This document shows positions 34,088 to 43,074 of a DNA stretch of 48,144 nucleotides, piece by piece. The first letter of the stretch is position 1, and each line of letters starts with the position of its first letter. The notes below the pieces were generated by a model that was not told where the DNA came from, made no database searches, and worked only from the letters and a program-made list of their open reading frames with translations. The DNA is from Flavobacteriaceae bacterium (GTDB lineage: Bacteria; Bacteroidota; Bacteroidia; Flavobacteriales; Flavobacteriaceae), in assembly GCA_030828565.1 (NCBI GenBank), contig JAURCF010000002.1, positions 1 to 48,144 on the forward strand, in the 5' to 3' direction. The position numbers and the translations under genes were made by a program.

Positions 34088-35109
34088 ATAGACGCTTTGA
34101 ATTGCTCCAAAAATCGGATGTCATTTTCGTAAAACATACGAATATCTTCAATTTGATAGAGCAACATTGCAATTCGCTCTATACCCATTCCAAAAGCATA
34201 TCCTGAATAAACGCTAGTATCGATTCCACAATTCTTTAGAACATTGGGATCAACCATTCCGCAGCCCATAATTTCTAGCCAGCCCGTGCCTTTGGTAATT
34301 CGATAATCTGCCTCGGAATTCAACCCCCAATAAATATCCACCTCAGCACTTGGCTCGGTAAATGGAAAATAGGACGGACGAAGACGAATCTTTGATTTTC
34401 CAAACAATTCCTTGGTAAAATAAAGTAGCGTTTGTTTTAAATCCGCAAACGAAACATCGGTGTCAATATACAATCCTTCTACCTGATGAAATACACAATG
34501 TGAACGAGCAGAAATAGCTTCGTTTCTAAAAACACGTCCAGGAGAAATGGTCCGGATAGGCGATGTGTTGTTTTCCATATACCGCACTTGAACAGAAGAT
34601 GTATGCGTGCGAAGAAGAATGTCAGGATTGGTTTGAACAAAAAAAGTGTCCTGCATATCGCGGGCAGGATGGTGTTCTGGCAAATTTAACGCAGTAAAAT
34701 TATGCCAATCATCTTCGATTTCTGGACCTTCTGAAACGTTGAATCCAACTCTAGAAAAAATATCAATAATTTTATTCTTTACAATTGAAATAGGATGACG
34801 TGCTCCAATGTCTATGGGTTGAGAAGGGCGCGTCAAATCTCCATAAACTTGCTGCGATCCAGCCGTGCTTGAAAGCGCCTCTTTGAGGGTCGCTATTTTG
34901 TCAGCAGTTGATTGTTTGAGCTGGTTGATTGCCTGTCCATAAACTTTCTTTTCTTCGTTTGGCACATTTTTAAAGTCGGCAAAATACTGAGTAATGAGTC
35001 CCTTTTTGCCCAAATACTTGATTCGAAATACTTCGACTTCTTCCAAAGAATTGGCAGTAAAGTTGGAAACCTCTTCAATATGTTTTTCAATCTGTGCTAT
35101 CATATTCAT
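34084..35109 (-). CDS. pheS: Phenylalanine--tRNA ligase subunit alpha
   Basis: The 341-aa catalytic subunit charges tRNA-Phe. An N-terminal coiled coil (about 1-85) is followed by the class II core with HPISIVKNKIIDIF, GPEIEDDWHNFTALN, the motif 2 region (RTISPGRVFRNEAISARSHC, with FHQVEGL next) and motif 3 FGMGIERIAMLLY. Starts at 35109 and 35103 are both possible (MNMIAQ or MIAQ). The beta subunit gene is not adjacent, as is common in Bacteroidota. Confidence 0.96.
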   Translation of the reverse strand: MNMIAQIEKHIEEVSNFTANSLEEVEVFRIKYLGKKGLITQYFADFKNVPNEEKKVYGQAINQLKQSTADKIATLKEALSSTAGSQQVYGDLTRPSQPIDIGARHPISIVKNKIIDIFSRVGFNVSEGPEIEDDWHNFTALNLPEHHPARDMQDTFFVQTNPDILLRTHTSSVQVRYMENNTSPIRTISPGRVFRNEAISARSHCVFHQVEGLYIDTDVSFADLKQTLLYFTKELFGKSKIRLRPSYFPFTEPSAEVDIYWGLNSEADYRITKGTGWLEIMGCGMVDPNVLKNCGIDTSVYSGYAFGMGIERIAMLLYQIEDIRMFYENDIRFLEQFKASI

Positions 35110-35144
35110 TCTGCATTAACAATGGCAAAAATAGGGTTTTTGCT

Positions 35145-35498
35145 TCAGTCAATCATTCCCTTCTCCAAGAAATACTGAACGATGGCCTCTTTCATTAGAA
35201 TGGACTGCTCACCAGGTTTTAAAGGGGGAAGTGATTCTTTTACTCTATAGTGTGGCCAACCGTCATCGTCTATAAAATCAAAGATATAGTACCCATAGGG
35301 TTCTAACAAACGACAAATGGCTATATGCATTAAATTAATTTTTTCGTCTTTTTTAAACGATTTGTCAACTTGACCCAATTCTTGAAGTCCAATTAAAAAA
35401 ATTATTCCGTCCAAATCAAGAGATTCTCCGTCTGAAAACTGTTTGGAAAGCATTTCTACCACCAAGCTCCATCGATTTTTAAGTTGTTCTTTTAACAT
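35145..35498 (-). CDS. Hypothetical protein, 117 aa
   Basis: A small soluble protein with an acidic centre (FDFIDDDGWPHYRV) and mixed helix/strand composition. It has no recognised domain; similar short proteins next to pheS seem to be common in Flavobacteriaceae. I use the ATG at 35498 because a -7 box on this strand lies at 35515-35522, downstream of the alternative upstream start at 35537. Thirty-five bases separate it from pheS, which may be co-transcribed with it. Confidence 0.7.
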   Translation of the reverse strand: MLKEQLKNRWSLVVEMLSKQFSDGESLDLDGIIFLIGLQELGQVDKSFKKDEKINLMHIAICRLLEPYGYYIFDFIDDDGWPHYRVKESLPPLKPGEQSILMKEAIVQYFLEKGMID

Positions 35499-35514
35499 CT
35501 TTGCAATTGTTCTA

Positions 35515-35522
35515 CAAATGTA
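35515..35522 (-). promoter_or_regulatory. -7 box of the 117-aa hypothetical gene (TACATTTG)
   Basis: A full TAnnTTTG match on the minus strand, 16 bases from the ATG at 35498. A TTTTG sequence 16 bases upstream may be the -33 element. Confidence 0.55.
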
Positions 35523-35546
35523 CCAAATAGAAGCCAATCAAAATAC

Positions 35547-35554
35547 TATATTTG
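35547..35554 (+). promoter_or_regulatory. -7 box of the cvpA-like gene (TATATTTG)
   Basis: A full TAnnTTTG match on the plus strand, 15 bases before the ATG at 35570. With the opposite box at 35515 it forms a compact divergent promoter. Confidence 0.55.
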
Positions 35555-35569
35555 TACAAAAGCAACCTT

Positions 35570-36076
35570 ATGAGCTACTTGGATATCATTTTGGGAGGAC
35601 TGATACTTTTTGGTGCTGTCAAGGGACTTATCAAAGGACTTATTGTTGAAATAGCTTCTTTACTGGCTTTGATCCTTGGAACCTACGGCGCTATTCACTT
35701 TTCACATTTTGTAAGCAATGTACTTTCTGATTATGTGGAGTGGGAAGAAAAATATTTGAATCTATTGGCTTTTGCTCTTACCTTCGCCTGTATCATCTTT
35801 GTGGTTTCTTTGTTGGGCAAATTCTTAACCAAAATCGCAAAAGTAGTGGCTTTGGGAATGCTAAACAATTTAATGGGAGCGGTGTTTGGAGGTTTAAAAA
35901 TCGCCCTGATTATAGGCGTTTTATTACTGTTTTTTGACAAAGCAAACAATAACTTTCATCTCATAGGAGAGGACGTGATGAACGAATCCATTCTCTATCA
36001 GCCTATTCAAGAATTGGGGGAATGGGTCTTTGGAAAAGTTGTGGAAGAACAAGAGAAATTAAATACTTTGTTCTAA
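35570..36076 (+). CDS. CvpA family membrane protein
   Basis: The 168-aa protein has four hydrophobic helices and the CvpA pattern: the SYLDIILGGLILFGAVKGLIKG start and a later LLGKFLTKIAKVV / NNLMGAVFGGLKIALIIGVLL region. CvpA is needed for colicin V production in E. coli, but the general cell role is membrane/envelope related and not well defined. The start at 35570 follows the promoter box; an earlier in-frame TTG at 35552 overlaps that box and is rejected. Confidence 0.88.
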   Translation: MSYLDIILGGLILFGAVKGLIKGLIVEIASLLALILGTYGAIHFSHFVSNVLSDYVEWEEKYLNLLAFALTFACIIFVVSLLGKFLTKIAKVVALGMLNNLMGAVFGGLKIALIIGVLLLFFDKANNNFHLIGEDVMNESILYQPIQELGEWVFGKVVEEQEKLNTLF

Positions 36077-36077
36077 A

Positions 36078-36830
36078 TTACTCTTTGATTTTTTTTACAG
36101 CATCGGTCAAAAGCCATCCTACGTTTCCATCTGACAAACTTACTTTTGACCAGTTGTTAATTGTTTCATCAATATTAACTTTAGTTCCTTCGTGTAGTTG
36201 AAAAAGAATTTCGCTGCGCATATTAGGTTCGGCTCTAAAAGAAACTTTTTCAAAAACAATGGCTGGTTGTTGGGCATTATCATTGGAAACTTCTATCGTA
36301 CTTATGGTTACTGAAACAACGGCAAGTAACAAGAAAGTAATAGCTCCTCCAAAAAATGTGCGTTTGAAAACAGAAGAATTGCTGAAAAAATAAATCACAA
36401 AACATAGAAATGCAACCCACATGAAAACAACGGCTCCAAAAGCCCACTGATCTGAAGTAAAACTTTTTGCCAAAGATTCATAGCTTTGAGAAATTTGATC
36501 TTTTGGCAAAATTTCTATCGCATCTATAGTCATTTGTTTTGCAAACCCGATGTTGTTAAGGGCGTCTTGATGATTAGGATCGAGCAACAATGCCTTTTCG
36601 TAATAATAAATACTAGGTGCAATATGATTTAGTTTGTAATGAGCGTTTGCTAGATTAAAATACAAGGCCGCCGAGTGAAAGTCGTCTTCCAAAACTTTCT
36701 CGTATAAATCGATCGCTTTTTGATAATTTCCTTCGTTGTAATGAGTATTCCCTTGATCAAAAAGAGTAATATTCTGTGAAAACAAAAAGTTTCCCATCAG
36801 TAGCAATAGAAAAGAAATGTTTTTTGTCAT
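36078..36830 (-). CDS. batE: BatE: TPR and SH3-like domain protein of the Bat operon
   Basis: The 250-aa protein has a signal peptide (1-18), TPR repeats (about 20-100, with the NTHYNEGNYQKAIDLYEKVL unit), two membrane helices (about 130-150 and 157-177) and a C-terminal bacterial SH3-like domain (about 190-250, ending NVGWLLTDAVKKI). This is the order known for BatE in Bacteroidota. It is the last gene of the Bat operon and its ATG overlaps the batD stop as TAATG. The Bat proteins are associated with aerotolerance and envelope stability; the mechanism is not settled. Confidence 0.88.
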   Translation of the reverse strand: MTKNISFLLLLMGNFLFSQNITLFDQGNTHYNEGNYQKAIDLYEKVLEDDFHSAALYFNLANAHYKLNHIAPSIYYYEKALLLDPNHQDALNNIGFAKQMTIDAIEILPKDQISQSYESLAKSFTSDQWAFGAVVFMWVAFLCFVIYFFSNSSVFKRTFFGGAITFLLLAVVSVTISTIEVSNDNAQQPAIVFEKVSFRAEPNMRSEILFQLHEGTKVNIDETINNWSKVSLSDGNVGWLLTDAVKKIKE

Positions 36831-38605
36831 TACAATATATATTTATCAATTTTAGAAATAACCTGAATAGCCAGTTGGTAATCACTTTGCATCGCTCCTT
36901 CGGAAGTGGGGGTATATCGAGTTAACTCGCAGTGTTCTAATAATTTTATAAAATCCGATATAACAGCTTCCGCTACTTGGTGCTTGGCCAGCAAGGATTC
37001 TATTTTAGCTTTGCTAAATTCGGAAGTTTCAATGGAAATTTTAGCTTTTAAATAATTGTGCAATGCCCGTTCCAAAGCAATATAAAACGTATCTTTTTTT
37101 GTTAGATTTTTTTTGGCTTCTGAAAGGTATTTTTTTGCAAGTCGATTGGCCTTACGAAGTCGGACTCCACGGATGTCGGAATTGTAATCTTCCTTTTTTC
37201 GGGCTACAAAAAATACCACAGGAATTAATAGAATCGGAAGCAACAGCCCTAGATAAAACCATTGCGATCTAAAAAATGCCTTTTTTGAAATGGGTTCTAA
37301 AGAGGTGTTGAATTGAATAAATCGAAAGCTAAATCCGGATTGGGAAATTTTGTTTTTGTTGGCATTACTAGCCGTATTTGTAGATGGACTGGAAACCGAT
37401 TTACTCAATGGACCTTCCGTAACATTCACAATCAATTCTTTGGATTGAAGGGTTTTGTACTGTTTTGCAACTGGGTCAAAATAGGAAAGCAAAATCGGAG
37501 GAATCGGATATTTTCCCTGAAACTGTGGCACAAGGGTGTACGTATCCGATCGAAATCCGCTCATCCCCGAAAGATTGGTTTTTACCGATTCGTTTTGCTC
37601 AGGGTCATACTGTTCTAAAGCACTTGGCACAACCAGTTTTGGTAATGAAAACAATTTTAGATTTCCCTTGCCCGAAACTTTGACTTCGGCTTGTAAGGAC
37701 TCCGATGCCTTCAATTCGGATTTACTAGTAGTCACTTTCAAGTCGAAAGTACCGACTGCTCCCGAGAAGTTAGCAGGCTGACCTTGTTTGGGGAAAGGAC
37801 GAACTCGAATGGTGCGTTTGCCAGTAGAAATTGTTTTGGGAACTTGGGTGTAAATCCGATTTCTAAAAAAATCAACTCTATTGGTTGGAACCTCAACCGT
37901 CACATCCATGGTTAATGGATCCAGAGACAGTTCTCCGGATTGCTGCGGATAAAGCACCATTTTTTTCCAAACAACATAATTGTAAATTTCGTTTTTATAA
38001 GTTCCTCGCTCAATTTCGAGTCGTGAAATCGGAATGCGATGCGACCAAAAATTGGTGTATTCCGGGCTTTCTATTTCTCCCAAGTTAGAAACATTGACTT
38101 TAGGACTAAAGTACAGTTTGTAAACTACCGATACTGCTTGATTGATATAGGGTTTTGAATTCGAAATCTCTGTTACCAAATAAATGTTTTCACTCGCCTG
38201 ATAATCTATCGAGTTGTTTTGATTGGGAGTGGCTACTGCTTCCGAAACTTCAACACGAATAGGAGACGTTTTGTAGGTTTCTCCATCAATTTCTATGTTT
38301 GCTTGACCGATTGTTAGTTCTCCTTTTTTTCGAGGAGATAAAAAATAACTGTAGCTTTTTGAATACGATCGCTTGCCATTAATCCACGAATTGCTTACCG
38401 ACTGATTAGGACCTCCAATAACTCTAAAATTTTCAAAGGAAGGTGGGGAAAAATTATCGCCATCTTGATTCATTATAAAATCAACTCGTAAGCGTTCATT
38501 GATCCCCAATGTTTTTTTGCTCACACTAGCCTCGAAAGAAACCTGAGCAAAAGCCACTGGGCTTATCAAAAGAATAAAAGCTATATGTTGAAGTAATCTT
38601 ATCAT
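36830..38605 (-). CDS. batD: BatD: periplasmic oxygen-tolerance protein
   Basis: This 591-aa protein has a signal peptide ending FAQ, a long periplasmic region of several beta-sandwich units (about 25-430, with the FVINQ-type VSFEASVSKKTLGINERLRV opening and repeated YKTSPIRVEV-like strands), one membrane helix (about 450-470, LGLLLPILLIPVVFFVA) and a cytoplasmic helical tail. It matches the BatD family. The ATG at 38605 is preferred over an upstream in-frame TTG at 38611. It probably works with BatA and BatB at the inner membrane. Confidence 0.9.
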   Translation of the reverse strand: MIRLLQHIAFILLISPVAFAQVSFEASVSKKTLGINERLRVDFIMNQDGDNFSPPSFENFRVIGGPNQSVSNSWINGKRSYSKSYSYFLSPRKKGELTIGQANIEIDGETYKTSPIRVEVSEAVATPNQNNSIDYQASENIYLVTEISNSKPYINQAVSVVYKLYFSPKVNVSNLGEIESPEYTNFWSHRIPISRLEIERGTYKNEIYNYVVWKKMVLYPQQSGELSLDPLTMDVTVEVPTNRVDFFRNRIYTQVPKTISTGKRTIRVRPFPKQGQPANFSGAVGTFDLKVTTSKSELKASESLQAEVKVSGKGNLKLFSLPKLVVPSALEQYDPEQNESVKTNLSGMSGFRSDTYTLVPQFQGKYPIPPILLSYFDPVAKQYKTLQSKELIVNVTEGPLSKSVSSPSTNTASNANKNKISQSGFSFRFIQFNTSLEPISKKAFFRSQWFYLGLLLPILLIPVVFFVARKKEDYNSDIRGVRLRKANRLAKKYLSEAKKNLTKKDTFYIALERALHNYLKAKISIETSEFSKAKIESLLAKHQVAEAVISDFIKLLEHCELTRYTPTSEGAMQSDYQLAIQVISKIDKYIL

Positions 38606-38633
38606 GGACAATTTTTGTCAGAAGTCTGTAAAT

Positions 38634-39446
38634 TTACCAATCTTTTTTGGCTTTGATTGGAACTCCCTTTGCTTTTTGGGCATTCACTTTTTCTTGTACG
38701 TTTTTTTCTTCATTGGACATGGCTTCCAATAAATTTTTTAATTGTTGAGGTGACATTTGAGTGGAGGGCGGCGGGGTTTGTTGAGAATCGTCCTTTTCTG
38801 ATTTTTCATCTTTTGGAGAATCTTTCTCTTCTTGCTTGTCTTCAGAATCGTCCGATTTTTCTTTTTCTTCTTTATCTTCTCCCTCTTTATTCTCCTTTTC
38901 TTGATCTCCTTCCTTGTTTTCGTCTTTCTTCTTATCGTCTTTAGAATCTTTGTCGTCTTTGTCGTCCTTATCCTGATCTTGATTCTTTGGGTCTTCTTGT
39001 TGTTTTTTTAGAAGCTCTTTTGCCAAAGCATAATTGTATCTTGTTTCATCATCTTTGGGATTATTTCGAAGTGCATTTTTATAGGATTCAACCGCTTTAT
39101 CATATTCTTGGGTTTTCATAAAAACATTTCCCATGTTGTGAAATGCGCGGTGTTTTTCCTCTTTTGTTTTACTTTTTTGGGCCGTTGTTTTGAATTGATA
39201 AAAAGCTTCGGCATTGTGATTATTTTCGTACAATGAATTTCCCAAATTATAGGTTGCAGTGGGGTTATCAGGTGTAAGCGAAATCGAGTTTCTATAGGAT
39301 GCTTCGGCTTGGACGTACTCTTTTTGTATCAACTCTTGATTTCCTTGGTACAGAAAATTATCCGATTGCTTTTTCTGAGAAGGTGCTTGCCCAAAAGCAT
39401 TCCCAAAACAAAAAACAGCTAAGACAAAAAGAATTTCTTTTTTCAT
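38634..39446 (-). CDS. batC: BatC: TPR protein with a highly charged tail
   Basis: The 270-aa protein has a signal peptide (1-19, ending AFG), three TPR-like units (about 35-150: NQELIQKEYVQAEASYRNSI, NPTATYNLGNSLYENNHNAE, KAVESYKNALRNNPKDDETR) and a low-complexity stretch of Asp, Glu and Lys (about 152-222). A short helical end follows (MSPQQLKNLLEAMSNEEKNV). BatC partners BatA and BatB in other Bacteroidota. The start overlaps the batB stop as ATGA, so the two are translationally coupled. Confidence 0.88.
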   Translation of the reverse strand: MKKEILFVLAVFCFGNAFGQAPSQKKQSDNFLYQGNQELIQKEYVQAEASYRNSISLTPDNPTATYNLGNSLYENNHNAEAFYQFKTTAQKSKTKEEKHRAFHNMGNVFMKTQEYDKAVESYKNALRNNPKDDETRYNYALAKELLKKQQEDPKNQDQDKDDKDDKDSKDDKKKDENKEGDQEKENKEGEDKEEKEKSDDSEDKQEEKDSPKDEKSEKDDSQQTPPPSTQMSPQQLKNLLEAMSNEEKNVQEKVNAQKAKGVPIKAKKDW

Positions 39447-40483
39447 TTTTTTTCTTCATTAAATAAGTTAAGACTCTGAATCCATTTTGTTTTTTTCCTA
39501 AATAAAAACAAATCCAAACATATCAAAAATAGTGCTGCACCCAAAAACCATTGAAACTGGTCTTTGTAGGAAACAAATTGTTTGGCCTCAAACTCTTGTT
39601 TGTCCATTTGCTGCAAACGCTCAATAATTAAATCCACTGCTTCTTGGGTGTCTTCGCCAGAAACATACAGCCCATCTGTGGCATTGGCTAGTTCTTTTAA
39701 TGTTTCGGCTTGTAAACGTGTAATTACAACTTCGCCTTGATCGTCTTTTTTATAACTTTCTACAACGCCTCTTTTTTTGATGGGAATGGGACCTCCTTTT
39801 TCAGTACCTACGCCAATCGCAAAAATAGTAATTCCTTGTTCCAATGCTTTTTCAGCTACAGCAAGAGCCCCTGTTCCGTGGTCTTCTCCATCCGAAACAA
39901 TACACAATACTCGATTGGTTTGGTTTTCATCGTCAAAATACCCATTTGCCAGTCCAATGGCTTCGTCAATTGCCGTTCCTTGAGAAGAAAGCATATCGGT
40001 ATTCAGCCCTTGTAAAAACATTTTGGCAGCGCCAAAATCGGTTGTGATTGGCAACTGCGGAATTGCCTTAGCCGCATAGGCAATAATTCCAATTCGATCG
40101 CTTCTCAATTGATTGATTGTTTCAGAAACAAGACGTTTGGATTTTTCCATTCGATTGGGCGCAATGTCTTCGGCAAGCATACTCTTGGAAACGTCAACCG
40201 CAAACACAATATCAACGCCCTCTCGCTTTACCGTTTCTAGTTGAGCCCCTATTTTAGGATTGACCAAAGCAAGGGTTAAAAACAAAATGGCTGCCAAAAA
40301 AAGATTGAATTTAAGCCCTTCTTTAAAAGTCGATTTTTCGGGTGTCAATATAGCCAACATAGAAGATGAGGCAAACTTGTTTTGAGCTCTTTTTTTCCAC
40401 CATTGAAGCCATAAAAAACCTAGCACCATTACAGGAATGACTGCGAGCAAGTAAAAATATATGGGCGATTCTAACTGATACAT
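39443..40483 (-). CDS. batB: BatB: von Willebrand factor A domain membrane protein
   Basis: The 346-aa protein has two N-terminal membrane helices (about 8-28 and 60-78), a VWA domain with the MIDAS motif DVSKS (residues 97-101), the Thr and Asp-containing segments SSQGTAIDEA and CIVSDGEDHG, and a C-terminal helix. It is homologous to BatA next to it. The ATG at 40483 is used (one base after the batA TGA); a TTG at 40492 is possible but less likely. Confidence 0.92.
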   Translation of the reverse strand: MYQLESPIYFYLLAVIPVMVLGFLWLQWWKKRAQNKFASSSMLAILTPEKSTFKEGLKFNLFLAAILFLTLALVNPKIGAQLETVKREGVDIVFAVDVSKSMLAEDIAPNRMEKSKRLVSETINQLRSDRIGIIAYAAKAIPQLPITTDFGAAKMFLQGLNTDMLSSQGTAIDEAIGLANGYFDDENQTNRVLCIVSDGEDHGTGALAVAEKALEQGITIFAIGVGTEKGGPIPIKKRGVVESYKKDDQGEVVITRLQAETLKELANATDGLYVSGEDTQEAVDLIIERLQQMDKQEFEAKQFVSYKDQFQWFLGAALFLICLDLFLFRKKTKWIQSLNLFNEEKK

Positions 40484-40484
40484 A

Positions 40485-41486
40485 TCAAACAAAACTTTTA
40501 AAAAGAGTGCTTCGAAGCAACCATTCTATAATCATTAGCAAGCCAGCAATTAGTGCAAAAATTCGAAATTTTTCATCATAATTGGTATATCGAAATTCTT
40601 CCACATCGCTTTTTTCTAGCTTATTGATTTCCTCATAAATTTCTTCGAGTTTTTTATTGTTTGTAGCTCTAAAATATTTTCCCCCTGTTTTTTGGGCGAT
40701 TTCTTTAAGGAGAGCTTCGTCAATTTCTACTTTGGTCATTCCGTATTGAAATTGTCCACTTTGATTGATTCCAACCGGGGCCAAGGCATTTCCATTGCTT
40801 CCCAAACCTATTGTGTATGTTTTAATCTCAAAATTTTGAGCCAACTCTGCGGCGGTAATAGGGTTGATAAAACCCGAATTGTTTACTCCATCAGTCAAGA
40901 GAATGATCACTTTACTGATTGCCTTACTGTCTTTCAATCGATTGACCGATGTTGCCAAGCCCATACCTATGGCCGTTCCGTCATTAATAACACCTTCAAA
41001 ATTAATTTCTCGAATAGCATTTACAACAATGTTTTTGTCACTTGTAATGGGGGTTTTTGTATAACTTTCTCCAGCATAAACGACCAGTCCTACGCGGTCA
41101 TTGATACGATTTTCAACAAATTCGGAAGCAACTTTTTTTAGGGCTTCGAGTCGGTTGGGCTTTAAATCACGCGCTAGCATACTCGACGAAATATCAATCG
41201 CCATCAAAATATCAATTCCTTTGCTGGTTTTGGTTCGAAAAGAAACATCTACTTTTTGAGGACGCGCCAATGCAATGATGAAAAAAGCAATAGCAGCTGT
41301 CCGCAACAGCCATAAAATAGGTTGTAGGCGCACTGTTAAGGATGTATATGAAAATCCTTTTAGGCTTGATATTTTCAAAACCGCCGCTTGTTGTTTGCGA
41401 CTCCACCACAACCAACCAAAAAGCAGTGGCAATGCTAAAAGTAGCCACAAAAATTCAGGATTTGCAAATGAGTATGCGTCCAACAT
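40485..41486 (-). CDS. batA: BatA: von Willebrand factor A domain membrane protein
   Basis: The 333-aa protein has membrane helices at about 12-28 and 57-75, a VWA domain with MIDAS DISSS (residues 98-102), NDGTAIGMG and ILLTDGVNNSG, and a final helix near 310-328. MIDAS residues are intact, so metal-dependent partner binding is expected. It begins one base before the end of the spacer that follows the 528-aa gene, and batB starts just after its TGA. Confidence 0.93.
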   Translation of the reverse strand: MLDAYSFANPEFLWLLLALPLLFGWLWWSRKQQAAVLKISSLKGFSYTSLTVRLQPILWLLRTAAIAFFIIALARPQKVDVSFRTKTSKGIDILMAIDISSSMLARDLKPNRLEALKKVASEFVENRINDRVGLVVYAGESYTKTPITSDKNIVVNAIREINFEGVINDGTAIGMGLATSVNRLKDSKAISKVIILLTDGVNNSGFINPITAAELAQNFEIKTYTIGLGSNGNALAPVGINQSGQFQYGMTKVEIDEALLKEIAQKTGGKYFRATNNKKLEEIYEEINKLEKSDVEEFRYTNYDEKFRIFALIAGLLMIIEWLLRSTLFKSFV

Positions 41487-41487
41487 A

Positions 41488-43074
41488 TTATTCTTCTTTA
41501 TTGAATTGAATGGAAGCTGTTATTCGATCCATAATTTGTTCAGCATACCGGTCTTCGCGATCGAATACCATTTGAACTTGTTGATAGCCTCCTTGTTCCA
41601 CAAAATTTAAAATAACGTAAGCTCTCCGAATTGTAGAGGTTTCTCCATAATCAAAAGATCCGTATATCTTGACCCCTTTTGTCCCATTGGGTGTTGAAAA
41701 TTCATCTTGCTTAATCAAAATATTCTTAGCACCGATTGCTTCGTATTCGCTAACCGTTTTCTCTATTCTCGATTGCAAATCAAATTCTTTTTCCTCTTTG
41801 GGAACTATTTCCACTGAAAATTTTGTGTAAAACGGGGCTTCAAAATTACCCATCAAAAATTCTTGCAATGCTGGAGAGGTTGCCTCTTGACGAATCAAAA
41901 CAGAAGGAGTCGATAGAGTAGTAGGAATCGCGCCGTAGGTGCTGTTTGCCCATTGATCTTCCAATAACGATTTTGTAGGATGTCCAAAAACAGTATCATT
42001 AACTGTGTTAACTCCATAAATGAAAGAAAAAATCCCCCAAGTAACAACCAGCAGTGACACACTTCCAATCAACGACCATTGCAATTGTTTTTTTCGTTTC
42101 TCTTTACGAAGTTGCGCAAGGTATTCTTCGTTTTTTCTTAATTCTTCTTCAGTGGGTTCGGGCAAAGCTTGTTTGGTTTCTTTAACGACAACTTCCAAAA
42201 CCGCTTTGTCGGCCTGAGCAATCCCAACTCCAGGTATGGAACGTGCAAATTTTACCAGATCGGCTGTTTGGAGTACCGATTTGAAATTGTCAATGGTTTC
42301 TTTTTTCAAAGAAAGTTTTCCAGAGTCCTTTAACAGTTCCAGTTTTAAAATCAATTCTTTAGTGGTGCTTTCCATGGCGTCAATCCGAACATCGTCTTCT
42401 ATATAATTTCGAACAATGTCGGTTAGTTGGGAATAGTATTCTTTGTATTCAAATTGTTCGTTCAAAGAACTGGCTTCAATAGCATGAAGTGCATTGATAG
42501 CTCTTTCAAAAGGAGGTATTTCACGTTTGCGCTCCCTTACTTTTTGCCGTGTTTTTTTAATTAAAAAATAGGAGCCTATCAAAGCCAAAATCACAAACAA
42601 ACTCCATGCATAAGGGCGCCACCATCCGGATGTGTTTTTTTGAGTAACTACCATGGGTTTTATTTCAAAAAACTGCTTGCTAACCGTATCTACCTCAACC
42701 GTAGCAACCTCAACTTGAAGGGAATCAACCTGATATAATAAATCATTTACAAAAATTCGCTGACGAGGAATTGTAAATTGTCCCGAATCAAATTGAGTAA
42801 GAGCGTATTGACGCACAAAATTATAGGCTGCTTTGGCTTTGATGGTATCAATATCAAAGGTCTCTACAACCTCAAAAGGAAGAAAGGTTTGTCCTTCTGG
42901 AAACTTGACCGTTGCTGTTGAATCCGCTTCTACGCGAATTGTATAAAGCATTTGCTCCCCAATTGTGAGAGAAAGCGTGTCAACCACAGCCGCCACCTTA
43001 GGGGTTGTTTGAGCCATCATTGCAACGGAACATATCCCCAAAAGAAAACCCGATATCGATTTCAATTTATCCAC
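41488..43074 (-). CDS. Bat-operon 528-aa protein with N-terminal periplasmic and two membrane segments
   Basis: The gene starts with GTG inside the 3' end of the DUF58 gene; no ATG precedes the signal peptide (about 1-22, ending MMAQ). A periplasmic beta-rich region (about 23-145) resembles a single BatD-like unit, followed by a helix (about 153-171, WSLFVILALIGSYFLI), a cytoplasmic stretch to about 335, a second helix (about 338-360) and a C-terminal domain of unknown fold. It lies in the position of the conserved unnamed gene between DUF58 and batA in Bacteroidota. Function is unknown; coupling to the Bat complex is inferred. Confidence 0.8.
   Translation of the reverse strand: MDKLKSISGFLLGICSVAMMAQTTPKVAAVVDTLSLTIGEQMLYTIRVEADSTATVKFPEGQTFLPFEVVETFDIDTIKAKAAYNFVRQYALTQFDSGQFTIPRQRIFVNDLLYQVDSLQVEVATVEVDTVSKQFFEIKPMVVTQKNTSGWWRPYAWSLFVILALIGSYFLIKKTRQKVRERKREIPPFERAINALHAIEASSLNEQFEYKEYYSQLTDIVRNYIEDDVRIDAMESTTKELILKLELLKDSGKLSLKKETIDNFKSVLQTADLVKFARSIPGVGIAQADKAVLEVVVKETKQALPEPTEEELRKNEEYLAQLRKEKRKKQLQWSLIGSVSLLVVTWGIFSFIYGVNTVNDTVFGHPTKSLLEDQWANSTYGAIPTTLSTPSVLIRQEATSPALQEFLMGNFEAPFYTKFSVEIVPKEEKEFDLQSRIEKTVSEYEAIGAKNILIKQDEFSTPNGTKGVKIYGSFDYGETSTIRRAYVILNFVEQGGYQQVQMVFDREDRYAEQIMDRITASIQFNKEE

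Noticed and set aside
35499-35537. Longer N terminus of the 117-aa hypothetical protein
   Set aside because: The extension overlaps the -7 box on the same strand and has no support from composition.
38880-38992. Repetitive GTC/TCT-rich stretch as a DNA repeat or array
   Set aside because: It encodes the charged BatC tail in frame; the repeats are short codon repeats, not a CRISPR or mobile element.
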